Below are positions 8,123 to 15,400 of a stretch of 17,634 nt of DNA, piece after piece. Every line of letters starts with the position of its first letter. Positions within the stretch are counted from its first letter, which is position 1. Location: positions 1-17,634 of the forward strand of contig JANNFX010000065.1 of assembly GCA_031380225.1 (NCBI GenBank), in the 5' to 3' direction. This DNA comes from JANNFX01 sp031380225 (GTDB lineage: Bacteria > Pseudomonadota > Alphaproteobacteria > Rhizobiales > Hyphomicrobiaceae). The notes under the pieces are model-generated. The model saw nothing but the letters and a program-made list of their open reading frames with translations. It ran no database searches and was not told the origin of the DNA. Made by a program: the position numbers and the translations under genes.

Positions 8123-8354
8123 TCCCGGATAGCCGCGACTGACGCAATCCCAATTTTAACTTCGTATTGCGAAACGTGGCTTCCGGGAAAACAGGGGAGC
8201 GCAGTTTCCGGGAAAACGGGATTGGTGGCGTTTCCCGGAAACAATTGCGGTGAGCTAATCATTCAAGGTATCCGCCTGCAACACCTCGTTTTCCCGGAAG
8301 CCGCGCCAAGGGGTTTAAACTATTGGGACTGGTGATCCGCGGCTATCCGGGACC
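8123..8354. repeat. palindromic repeat element 1
   Basis: A 232-base element bounded by CCCGGATAGCCGCG (8124-8137) and its exact reverse complement (8338-8351). Nested inside is a second perfect inverted pair, GCTTCCGGGAAAAC (8179-8192) and GTTTTCCCGGAAGC (8288-8301). The core TTCCGGGAAAA occurs twice at 25-base spacing in the left arm. There is no coding frame of note. It is probably a non-autonomous interspersed (MITE- or REP-like) element able to form a long hairpin. Together with the terminator it fills the gap between the TadG-like and GIY-YIG genes. Confidence 0.85.
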
Positions 8355-8375
8355 TTTCCCACTCGATGTTTGCCA

Positions 8376-8810
8376 CCTCTCGAAAGGCAATCAATGGTAG
8401 ATATATGAAATGGATCGAAGCAGGCAAAAACATTTCTACGTCTACATCACAGCGAGCAAACCGCGCGGCGTGTTGTATGTTGGCATGACGAGTGATCTGC
8501 CCGGCCGGACAATTGAACACCGCGACCGGATGATAGATGGCTTCGCTAAAAAGTATTGGGCAGGACGACTAGTCTACTACGAGAGTCACGACAGCGTTGA
8601 AAGCGCAGCAAAACGAGAAGTTCAATTGAAGCGCTGGCGAAGGGATTGGAAGATTGAACTCATCGAGGCAAAAAACCCAACGTGGCGTGATCTCTTCAAC
8701 GATGTACTCGTGGAATTTGGCTATCAGCCGTGAGCGCACTTGCAGAATTACCTTCAAGCCATATTTTTTCAATCCAGATGCATTGGCTTTGAGTGCCAAC
8801 TTTCGAGAGG
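8376..8810. repeat. inverted repeat bracketing the GIY-YIG gene
   Basis: CCTCTCGAAA at 8376-8385 and its reverse complement TTTCGAGAGG at 8801-8810 flank the gene; GGCA and TGCC extend the similarity with a small offset. They lie just inside repeat elements 1 and 2 and mark a possible unit of about 435 bases. Confidence 0.6.
8410..8733 (+). CDS. GIY-YIG nuclease family protein
   Basis: A 107-residue single-domain protein. FYVYITASKPRGVLYVGMTS near the start supplies the GIY (VYI) and YIG (YVG) motifs; R and EHR follow, and the conserved helix AAKREVQLKRW comes near 70-80. This is the small COG2827-type GIY-YIG family, common and often multicopy in alphaproteobacteria, with no firmly established role; larger relatives cut DNA. 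The size is normal and the domain looks complete. No Shine-Dalgarno is visible before ATG at 8410. The gene sits alone between two copies of a palindromic repeat, which suggests that gene and repeats moved, or are maintained, together. Confidence 0.85.
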   Translation: MDRSRQKHFYVYITASKPRGVLYVGMTSDLPGRTIEHRDRMIDGFAKKYWAGRLVYYESHDSVESAAKREVQLKRWRRDWKIELIEAKNPTWRDLFNDVLVEFGYQP

Positions 8811-8814
8811 TAAG

Positions 8815-9049
8815 GGTCCCGGATAGCCGCGACTGACGCAATCCCAATTTTAACTGCGTATTGCGAAACGCGGCTTCCGGGAAAACGAGGGGAGCACAAT
8901 TTCTGGGAAGACGAGATCGGTGTTTCGTCCAGTGGAACGTTTAGCGCTAAGTGCTGCTCTCTCAAAACAACGCCCCCCCCTGTTTTCTCGGAAGCCGCGC
9001 CACGGAATTCAATTTGTATGGGGCTGCTGATCCGCGGCTATCCGGGACC
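8815..9049. repeat. palindromic repeat element 2
   Basis: A 235-base element with 17-bp perfect ends: GGTCCCGGATAGCCGCG (8815-8831) and its reverse complement (9033-9049). The inner inverted pair GGCTTCCGGGAAAAC / GTTTTCTCGGAAGCC has one mismatch. The left arm matches elements 1 and 3 closely while the centre has diverged. It starts 82 bases after the GIY-YIG stop. Confidence 0.85.
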
Positions 9050-9140
9050 TTTCCCAGCCGACGCAGTCCAGTGACCTCCGCAAGAAACGCCCAGCAATGA
9101 TGGATAAATGCGCCACCCATTGCTCCTTCAGTCAGGTAAG

Positions 9141-9290
9141 GGTCCCGGATAGCCGCGACTGACGCAATCCCAATTTTAACTTCGTATTGCGAAACGTGGC
9201 TTCCGGGAAAACAGGGGAGCGCAGTTTCCGGGAAAACGGGGGAGCACGGCTTCTGGGAAAACAATGGAGCGTGGCCTCCGGGAAGACGAG
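9141..9290. repeat. repeat element 3, left arm only, with four 25-bp units
   Basis: It starts with the same left end as element 2 (GGTCCCGGATAGCCGCG, 9141-9157). Bases 9143-9240 are identical to 8123-8220 of element 1. The TTCCGGGAAAA core then recurs four times with its start at 9201, 9226, 9251 and 9276, an exact 25-base period. No right end follows. It is either truncated or a half-size form. It fills most of the gap before the argG 3' end; bases 9291-9376 show nothing recognisable. Confidence 0.8.
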
Positions 9291-9376
9291 TTGATGGACG
9301 GCCTGCGAAAGCAGGAGTTGATCGCTGCTTATCCGAGCCATGCCGCAGCGCTCCCATCCCGGCACACGCCCCCTCC

Positions 9377-10609
9377 CTACACCTTATCCCGCTTGCCGAG
9401 GGTGCGGAGGCGCAGCGCGTTGAGCTTGATGAAGCCTTGCGCGTCCTTCTGGTCGTAGGCACCCTTGTCGTCTTCGAAGGTGACCAGCGCCGGCGAATAG
9501 AGGCTTTTCGCGCTCTCGCGGCCAACCACAATCACGTTGCCCTTATAGAGTTCGAGCGTCACTTCTCCCTCGACATGGTCCTGGCTCTTGTCAATGAGTG
9601 CCTGCAGCATTTCGCGCTCTGGGCTGAACCAGAAGCCGTTGTAAATGAGTTCTGCATAGCGCGGCATCAGTTCGTCTTTGAGATGCGCCGCACCGCGATC
9701 GAGGGTGACACTTTCTATCGCACGATGCGCTGCCAACAAAATCGTGCCGCCGGGAGTTTCGTAAACGCCACGCGATTTCATGCCGACAAAACGGTTTTCG
9801 ACCAGGTCGAGACGGCCAATACCATTGTCGCGGCCGTAGTCGTTTAGCGCCTTAAGTAGGGAGGCTGGTGACAATACCTGGCCATTGATCGAAACTGCGT
9901 CGCCCTTCTTGAAGCCGATCTTAATCGTCGTCACCTTATCGGGTGCATCCATCGGCGAAATGGTGCGCTGGTAGACAATCTCCGGTGCCTTCTTGGCGGG
10001 GTCTTCGAGAACTTTGCCTTCGGACGATGAGTGCAAAAGGTTGGCGTCGACTGAGAATGGGCTTTCGCCTTCTTTGTCTTTCGCGACCGGGATTTGGTTT
10101 TTGCGCGCGAACTCGATCAGATCTTCGCGGCCCTTGAACGCCCACTCGCGCCACGGTGCGATGATCTTGATGCTTGGTTCAAGGGCGTAGTAACCGAGCT
10201 CAAAGCGGACCTGGTCGTTGCCCTTGCCAGTTGCGCCATGGCAGACGGCATCGGCGCCGGTCTTGCGTGCGATCTCAATTTGCTTTTTGGCAATCAGTGG
10301 CCGCGCGATCGAGGTGCCAAGCAGATAGATGCCTTCATAAACGGCATTGGCGCGAAACATCGGAAAGACGAAGTCACCAACGAACTCTTCGCGCAGATCT
10401 TCGATGAAGATATTTTCTTTCTTGATGCCGAGCAATTCGGCCTTCTTGCGTGCCGGTTCCAGCTCTTCGCCTTGGCCAAGGTCGGCGGTAAAAGTCACGA
10501 TCTCGCAATCGTAAGTTTCCTGGAGCCATTTCAAAATGATCGACGTATCGAGGCCTCCCGAATAGGCCAGCACAACTTTTTTGACTGTGTTTTTGGTCGG
10601 GGCTGCCAT
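9377..10609 (-). CDS. argG: argininosuccinate synthase
   Basis: Cytoplasmic enzyme joining citrulline and aspartate with ATP cleavage to give argininosuccinate, the penultimate step of arginine synthesis. The 410 residues match the usual length. The PP-loop VVLAYSGGLDTS lies at residues about 12-23, followed by FTADLGQGEEL, CHGATGKGNDQVRFE and SPFSVDANLLHSSSEG, all standard ArgG segments. The frame extends six codons upstream, but ATG at 10609 has AGGA about 7 bases before it and gives the typical N-terminus. It is monocistronic and diverges from the neighbouring exported-protein gene. Its 3' end abuts the repeat island, and I see no terminator hairpin. Confidence 0.97.
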   Translation of the reverse strand: MAAPTKNTVKKVVLAYSGGLDTSIILKWLQETYDCEIVTFTADLGQGEELEPARKKAELLGIKKENIFIEDLREEFVGDFVFPMFRANAVYEGIYLLGTSIARPLIAKKQIEIARKTGADAVCHGATGKGNDQVRFELGYYALEPSIKIIAPWREWAFKGREDLIEFARKNQIPVAKDKEGESPFSVDANLLHSSSEGKVLEDPAKKAPEIVYQRTISPMDAPDKVTTIKIGFKKGDAVSINGQVLSPASLLKALNDYGRDNGIGRLDLVENRFVGMKSRGVYETPGGTILLAAHRAIESVTLDRGAAHLKDELMPRYAELIYNGFWFSPEREMLQALIDKSQDHVEGEVTLELYKGNVIVVGRESAKSLYSPALVTFEDDKGAYDQKDAQGFIKLNALRLRTLGKRDKV

Positions 10610-10849
10610 TGTCGGTCCTCGCATCAAATCGGTCTTGAGTTGGCGCGCACTATAGGCAGCGCGATCCGGCCTTCAAGCTGAGGCGCAGACCCGCGACGAT
10701 AGGGCTTTCGCCACAATCTCCGGCGCTTCTGAAGGCCATGGCGGCGGTGTTTTGCCAATGGATGCTGGATATTCCATCAAATGGCCGTGTTTTGCGGGCA
10801 ACCCGCTGCTACACGGCGCTGATAGACGTCGATGGAAGGTGATTCGGCT

Positions 10850-11578
10850 GTGAACAGATCTCTCGCCACCCGCTCAGGCATTTTGACTTTAGCGATGATT
10901 GCGCTGGCCGGAATTGCCGCCGCTGAACCCGCGTCCCCGGCCGAGACCATGACTGCAATTCCTGTAACAAAACTCAAGTCCGCAGCGACTGTCGCTCAGG
11001 CGACGACGGCCAAGCCGGCAGAAGCCAAGTCAGCGGCCACCAAAGCGGCTCCGAAGCCAGAAGCCGCAACCGGGGGTGCGGAAGTCCTGCCGTGGACCGC
11101 GCCTGCTGCCGGAGCCGCAGCAACCGGCAAGAAAGCTCCCGCCGCTCAACCAACAAAACCGGCAACAAAACCGGCAGCTGTCACGTGCAATACACTCTAT
11201 GAAGCCGCATGCCATGAGACGCCAGATTGCGTTTGGACTGCGGAATCAAAACTCGACAGTGGCCCAGTGGTCAAGGCGCAATGCAGTCAAAAGCCAAAGG
11301 CAAAAGCCGCCAATAAGGCTGTGAAGAAGCCAGCGAAGCCAGCTGAAAAGGCCGCCGCCGTTTCGCCAGCGCCGGCAGCCGTTACCACAAAGTCTGTCGT
11401 TGCAGCGCCTGTTAAACCAGCGGAACCCGTCGCAGTGGCGCCACCAGTTGCTGCTCCTGCTGCAAAGGCTGAAACGCCTGCTGCTGCTCCGGCCAATGTA
11501 CCAGCGGGTGCGGCCGCTGCAGGAGCCAAAATGGAAGCGCCTTTGGCCGGCGTCATTGCGCCAACACCGGCACCCTAA
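10850..11578 (+). CDS. exported Ala/Pro/Lys-rich protein with a four-cysteine module
   Basis: Not recognised as a named family. The predicted product has a basic N-terminus (VNRSLATRSG), a hydrophobic stretch and a likely signal peptidase site after IAAA, so it should be exported. Most of the chain is low-complexity Ala, Pro and Lys, as in periplasmic wall-spanning linkers. One ordered-looking island runs from Cys113 (CNTLYEAACHETPDCVW) to Cys145, with four cysteines and a C-W signature that could form two disulfides. I chose GTG at 10850 because GGAAGG lies 10 bases upstream and the n-region is then basic; ATG at 10832 in the same frame is the alternative. The stop is one base from the convergent neighbour's stop. 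Confidence 0.65.
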   Translation: MNRSLATRSGILTLAMIALAGIAAAEPASPAETMTAIPVTKLKSAATVAQATTAKPAEAKSAATKAAPKPEAATGGAEVLPWTAPAAGAAATGKKAPAAQPTKPATKPAAVTCNTLYEAACHETPDCVWTAESKLDSGPVVKAQCSQKPKAKAANKAVKKPAKPAEKAAAVSPAPAAVTTKSVVAAPVKPAEPVAVAPPVAAPAAKAETPAAAPANVPAGAAAAGAKMEAPLAGVIAPTPAP

Positions 11579-11579
11579 A

Positions 11580-12224
11580 TCAAACCTGAGTTTCGCCCGG
11601 TGGTTTGTTGATGGGTTGCGCCTTCTCAGCAGTGCTAGGCGGGTTTGCAGGTTTTGCGACCGGACGGATCGGCTCTGTTGGCGGGCTCACCGGCTTCTGA
11701 ACTGCCTTCGGTGCTGAAGGTGGAGGAGGTGGTGGCGTTTGTTGCACTTTGAGGTTTCGGGCTGCTGCCTTGAATTCACGCGCCGCTGCAAACTCCTCCT
11801 CATCATAGGGGCGCCCGCCTGCGTTGCGGCCTCCAGCCATCCAATAGACAAATCCAGCCACGGCTCCTGTCGTTAGAAACGCGCGTAAGGCGTAGTCATG
11901 CAGTAAGGTCTGGTCTGTGCCTTCGCCCATATGCAGGACCATGAAGCCGGCAAATGCGATCGCGATGCCGACACAGGTGTAATATATCCAGTCTTGGATG
12001 CCTTGCCATTCGGCGACGGCGGCTGCCACGAGTACAAATGGGGTTGCGAACAGCGCACTTTGCACCAGGGCTTTGGGAACAATCGACAACACGCCAAGCA
12101 GGCTCAACCCAGCGGACGGTGTTGCGATTTCAAGCGGCGGGAAGGCGAAGAACACCTGCACAAATGCGGCTGCAAGACACGCGGCTAAGAAGGCGAACAA
12201 GACCCTGACTAGCGACCGCATCAT
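11580..12224 (-). CDS. hypothetical four-helix membrane protein with Pro-rich tail
   Basis: A 214-residue protein with about four membrane helices in the first 135 residues, a charged stretch (GGRPYDEEEF) and a C-terminal tail rich in Pro, Lys and Ala, including six consecutive Pro. No known family is recognised. Residues about 55-135 resemble the neighbouring 137-residue protein: both have a W-I/L-YY motif after the second pair of helices and end in AG-VYW-AGR-A. GAAGGG lies about 8 bases before the ATG at 12224. A 114-base gap separates it from the paralogue upstream, so co-transcription with rlmN is possible but not shown. Confidence 0.65.
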   Translation of the reverse strand: MMRSLVRVLFAFLAACLAAAFVQVFFAFPPLEIATPSAGLSLLGVLSIVPKALVQSALFATPFVLVAAAVAEWQGIQDWIYYTCVGIAIAFAGFMVLHMGEGTDQTLLHDYALRAFLTTGAVAGFVYWMAGGRNAGGRPYDEEEFAAAREFKAAARNLKVQQTPPPPPPSAPKAVQKPVSPPTEPIRPVAKPANPPSTAEKAQPINKPPGETQV

Positions 12225-12338
12225 TTATCTGCCCTTCGGGTTTTGTCTCGCGTGATAGAGCCGAGTTTAGCGGGTACCGGGCTGGCAACTCAACCAGATT
12301 TGGCTTTCAATATGACTATAGCTGGCTGTGGTCGATGT

Positions 12339-12752
12339 TTACGCTGTTCGGCCAGCGATCAGCCAATATACCAAGCCGCCTGCAAAGCCAGCGGAGGCAA
12401 GGACTTGCCATAAGGCGCCGTTCGACAGCGAAACAGCTTCACCACGTTCGAGGACGCCCATCAGCGGCAGCACAGCCAGTGAAAGTCCACCGCCAGCGAG
12501 GTAATAAAGCCACGAACGGATGCGGGCAACTTCGCCAATGATAGCGACGGCAAGTGCTGGAATGAGTGTTAAGCCCGAGGTCAGCAGTGCCCCCCCGGCC
12601 AGCAGGTCGCCCAATTGCTCGATCATTGGCGTGACCGTTGCCGCCTGCGTCAGCCGTTCGAGGCCAAGCGAAACAACGATTAAAATCGATATCACTGCCG
12701 CGATCACAAATGCGATCGGGACCAGGATCAATCGCCCAAGCGCGTGTGCCAT
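12339..12752 (-). CDS. hypothetical four-helix membrane protein, coupled to rlmN
   Basis: A 137-residue, very hydrophobic protein with about four predicted helices. No named family is recognised. It is homologous to the next gene downstream, sharing the pattern SWLYYLAGG and AGGLVYWLIAGRTA against DWIYYTCVG and AGFVYWMAGGRNA. It lacks that protein's proline-rich tail. Its ATG at 12752 lies two bases past the rlmN stop, so it is almost certainly translated from the rlmN transcript. Confidence 0.7.
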   Translation of the reverse strand: MAHALGRLILVPIAFVIAAVISILIVVSLGLERLTQAATVTPMIEQLGDLLAGGALLTSGLTLIPALAVAIIGEVARIRSWLYYLAGGGLSLAVLPLMGVLERGEAVSLSNGALWQVLASAGFAGGLVYWLIAGRTA

Positions 12753-12754
12753 GT

Positions 12755-13984
12755 TTACTCGCTCGGCAATTGTGGTGTGGCCAGGTCTTTATCGCGCTCA
12801 CTGGCACGCAGTTTGACGCTCTCGGATTTAAGCTGACCACATGCAGCGAGAATATCGCGGCCACGCGGTGTGCGAACGGGGCTGGCATATCCAGCCTTGT
12901 TCACGACATCGGCGAACTTCTCGATCGTGGTCCAATCCGAACACTCGTAAGCCGTGCCGGGCCAGGGATTGAACGGAATGAGATTGATCTTGGACGGGAT
13001 ACCGGCCAGCAACTTCACCAGCGCGCGGGCGTCACCCAAGCTATCGTTAATACCCTTCAGCATTACGTATTCGAAAGTGATGCGGCGCGCGTTCGAGACG
13101 CCGGGATAGGTTCGGCAGGATTCGATCAGCTTCGCGATCGGGTATTTCTTGTTGATCGGCACCAGTTCGTCGCGAAGCTCATCGCGGGTCGCATGCAGCG
13201 ATATCGCCAGCATGGTGTTGACGTCCTCGCCCCAGCGGGTGATTTCGGGAACGACGCCCGAAGTCGACAAAGTTATGCGCCGCCGCGATAGCGATAGGCC
13301 TTCGCCGTCCGACGTGATTTCCATCGCCTCGCGCACGTTATCGAAGTTATAGAGCGGCTCGCCCATGCCCATCAGCACGATATTGGTGATCTTGCGATCG
13401 GCGTCGGGCAGCATGCGGTTATCGGACGGCTCCGTTGATCCCGGCCAATCACCGATGCGGTCGCGCGCCAGCAGAATTTGCCCGACAATCTCCGAGGCTT
13501 CGAGATTGCGAACCAGGCGCTGGGTGCCGGTGTGGCAGAACGTGCAGGTCAGCGTGCAGCCAACTTGGCTCGAAATACATAGCGTGCCGCGGTCTTCTTC
13601 GGGAATGTAGACGGTTTCAATTTCAGGCCCTTGCCGCTCGTGGCCGCGCTTCGGCAGCCGCAATAGCCATTTGCGTGTGCCATCGATTGAGATCTGTTCG
13701 GATACGATCTCTGGCCGTTCAAGCGTGAATTTATCGCTAAGACTTGTGCGAAGGTCTTTCGACACGTCCGTCATGGCATCGAACGAGGTCACGCCCGAAA
13801 CGTAAATCCAGCGCCACAACTGGTTGACGCGCATCCGGACATGCTTTGCCGGCACTCCGGCACCGGCCATCGCCTGTTCAAGCTTAACGCGGCTCATGCC
13901 GGCGAGCGTCGGTTTGTTAACAGCCGCACCCGGAGCATCCAATGCTGCCACGGGGCTCGCGTTAACGTCTTTGACCAGCACCAT
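12755..13984 (-). CDS. rlmN: dual-specificity 23S rRNA/tRNA adenine-C2 methyltransferase RlmN
   Basis: Radical-SAM enzyme methylating C2 of A2503 in 23S rRNA and A37 of some tRNAs. The cluster motif CTLTCTFC is at residues 143-150. The cysteine seven residues earlier (Cys136, in LCISSQVGC) matches E. coli Cys118, and Cys382 in AACGQL matches Cys355, so both catalytic cysteines are present. GMGEPLYN and ISLHA are typical. At 409 residues it is near normal length, with a short N-terminal extension. The frame begins GTG-ATG; I chose ATG at 13984, though GTG at 13987 is equally possible with a weak AAAAGG upstream. A small membrane protein follows two bases after its stop. Confidence 0.96.
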   Translation of the reverse strand: MVLVKDVNASPVAALDAPGAAVNKPTLAGMSRVKLEQAMAGAGVPAKHVRMRVNQLWRWIYVSGVTSFDAMTDVSKDLRTSLSDKFTLERPEIVSEQISIDGTRKWLLRLPKRGHERQGPEIETVYIPEEDRGTLCISSQVGCTLTCTFCHTGTQRLVRNLEASEIVGQILLARDRIGDWPGSTEPSDNRMLPDADRKITNIVLMGMGEPLYNFDNVREAMEITSDGEGLSLSRRRITLSTSGVVPEITRWGEDVNTMLAISLHATRDELRDELVPINKKYPIAKLIESCRTYPGVSNARRITFEYVMLKGINDSLGDARALVKLLAGIPSKINLIPFNPWPGTAYECSDWTTIEKFADVVNKAGYASPVRTPRGRDILAACGQLKSESVKLRASERDKDLATPQLPSE

Positions 13985-14285
13985 CACTTAGAGGCCTTTT
14001 CGAAGAAAATTTCACACATGGTTTACATGCGCGGGGTCTGAAGCGCCAGTCTTGCCGGAAAAGCCCGTCAATACGGGGGCCGGCGCCAAAATTCAATTCA
14101 AAATCGATTTAATTTGACGGACCTTCGTAACCGCCATTGCAAGACTTTTCGAGCAAAAATGTATCACCCGTAAAGACGCATCAAACTCTTCGACGAAAAA
14201 CAGATCACGAAGCGTGACGAATTAAGCAGACCTTATGTCCGGTTTTAGACCGGGCCGGACTTAACTAGGCAGGAGCAAATATCTG
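13985..14285. promoter_or_regulatory. divergent intergenic region between rlmN and the RTX gene
   Basis: About 300 bases that must hold both promoters. The middle (about 14090-14130) is AT-rich. I see no confident -35/-10 pair. Near the RTX gene there is an inverted repeat (listed separately) and AGGAG at 14270-14274, 11 bases before the ATG. Confidence 0.5.
14237..14260 (+). repeat. inverted repeat in the RTX gene leader
   Basis: GTCCGG (14237-14242) and CCGGAC (14255-14260) around a 12-base loop; the pairing extends four bases outward with one mismatch. It lies about 10 bases before the ribosome binding site, so it could be an operator or a leader hairpin. Function unknown. Confidence 0.4.
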
Positions 14286-15275
14286 ATGGCCATTAAGCAT
14301 GGTACCAAAGTCGCCGACGCAATCACCGGCGTACTGGACGAACTCAACGAACTGTGGGGTCACCGTGGCGACGACAACATCATCGGCGGCAAGCTCGACG
14401 ATGTCTTGCGCGGCGGCAAGGATGGCGACGTGCTGTGGGGCGACCGTGGCAACGACGTTCTGGTCGGCAACACCGGCGACGACATCCTCAAGGGCAGCGT
14501 CGACAACGACACCCTGTTGGGCGGCGTTGGCAACGACATCCTGAGCGGCGGCAAGGACAATGACGTCCTCGGCGGCGGCAAAGGCGACGACTACGTCGAT
14601 GGCAACTCCGGCAATGACTGGATTGGCGGCGGCACAGGCAACGACACCGTGCTCGGCATGAAGGGCGACGACTTCCTCGATGGCGGCGCAGGCGACGACT
14701 TTGTCTCCGGCGGCACGGGCGACGACTACGTGCTGGCAAGCTCGGGTCACGACGAATACCGCGGCGGCGAAGGCTACGACACGCTCGACTTCTCGCGCAT
14801 CATCGGCAAGGTCAACGTCGATCTTGGCCAGAAGTCTGCCAAGGTTGCATTCGGCAATAGCAGCGTCGACGACCGCATTTCGGGCTTTGAAGTTGTGGTT
14901 GGCAACGATGCCGGCGGCACCTTCAAGGGCGACAAGGCCGCGCAAGAGTTCATTGGCGGCAAGGGCGATGACTACTTCCGCGGTATGGGCGGTTCGGACA
15001 AGTTCACCGGCGGCGATGGCGCAGACACCTTCACACTTCTGAAGAAGGACGCGGCCGGCGGTGCGGTCGACCACATCTCCGACTTCAAGATCGGCGAAGA
15101 CACCCTCAACATGCGCGACTTCATGAAGGGGCACGCTGGCGCCGGTGGCATTCGCTTCGCGGACGATGGTAACGGCTCAACCGTCGTGCAGGGCTTGATC
15201 AAAGGGCACTGGTCTGACGTCGTGGTGCTAGACGGTATCGATTCACACGATGCAGGCTACGCGTTGCTGTCGTAA
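14286..15275 (+). CDS. RTX calcium-binding repeat protein, probably secreted
   Basis: A 329-residue protein made largely of RTX nonapeptides (GGxGxDxLx): GGKDGDVLWGDRGNDVLVG, GGVGNDILSGG, GGTGNDTVLG, GGAGDDFVSGG and more at residues about 25-155, and a second block at about 220-250. These bind calcium and fold into a parallel beta roll. A C-terminal segment (ADTFTLL, ISDFKIGEDTL) resembles the end domain of serralysin-type RTX proteins recognised by type I secretion. There is no Sec signal peptide and no enzymatic domain, so its role may be structural, as in a surface layer, matrix or adhesin. No ABC transporter or membrane fusion gene is in the window. AGGAG lies 11 bases before the ATG. A 10-bp hairpin follows the stop. 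Confidence 0.85.
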   Translation: MAIKHGTKVADAITGVLDELNELWGHRGDDNIIGGKLDDVLRGGKDGDVLWGDRGNDVLVGNTGDDILKGSVDNDTLLGGVGNDILSGGKDNDVLGGGKGDDYVDGNSGNDWIGGGTGNDTVLGMKGDDFLDGGAGDDFVSGGTGDDYVLASSGHDEYRGGEGYDTLDFSRIIGKVNVDLGQKSAKVAFGNSSVDDRISGFEVVVGNDAGGTFKGDKAAQEFIGGKGDDYFRGMGGSDKFTGGDGADTFTLLKKDAAGGAVDHISDFKIGEDTLNMRDFMKGHAGAGGIRFADDGNGSTVVQGLIKGHWSDVVVLDGIDSHDAGYALLS

Positions 15276-15301
15276 TTTTTGGGTAGGAAGATTGTGAGAG
15301 G

Positions 15302-15329
15302 CGAGGCCGGATGCAAATCCGGCCTCGTT
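15302..15329 (+). terminator. hairpin after the RTX gene, probable terminator
   Basis: A perfect 10-bp stem (CGAGGCCGGA with TCCGGCCTCG) closes a six-base loop, 26 bases after the stop at 15275. Only two T follow, so termination may be weak or the hairpin may mainly protect the 3' end. Confidence 0.55.
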
Positions 15330-15400
15330 GGCGTAGGGTGGTGCAACAGATGCAGGCTGGCCATATTGGCCCTTGAGCAAGTTAGTGATACTACCAGCGC

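Noticed and set aside
9191..9290. Possible CRISPR array
   Set aside because: The 25-base period has no unique spacers between repeats; the units abut and are degenerate.
8100..9300. Insertion sequence
   Set aside because: Terminal inverted repeats are present but there is no transposase frame and no target-site duplication could be seen; the only gene is a GIY-YIG protein.
8962..9531. 189-residue open frame on the minus strand across repeat element 3
   Set aside because: It reads through the repeat units and into the antisense of nothing but the repeat and an out-of-frame argG end; the repeated peptide reflects DNA repeats, not a protein family.
10094..10681. 195-residue open frame on the plus strand
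   Set aside because: Antisense to the 5' part of argG; no independent signal.
14265..15134. 289-residue open frame on the minus strand
   Set aside because: Antisense shadow of the RTX gene; its repetitive Val/Ala/Asp composition mirrors the glycine-aspartate repeats on the other strand.
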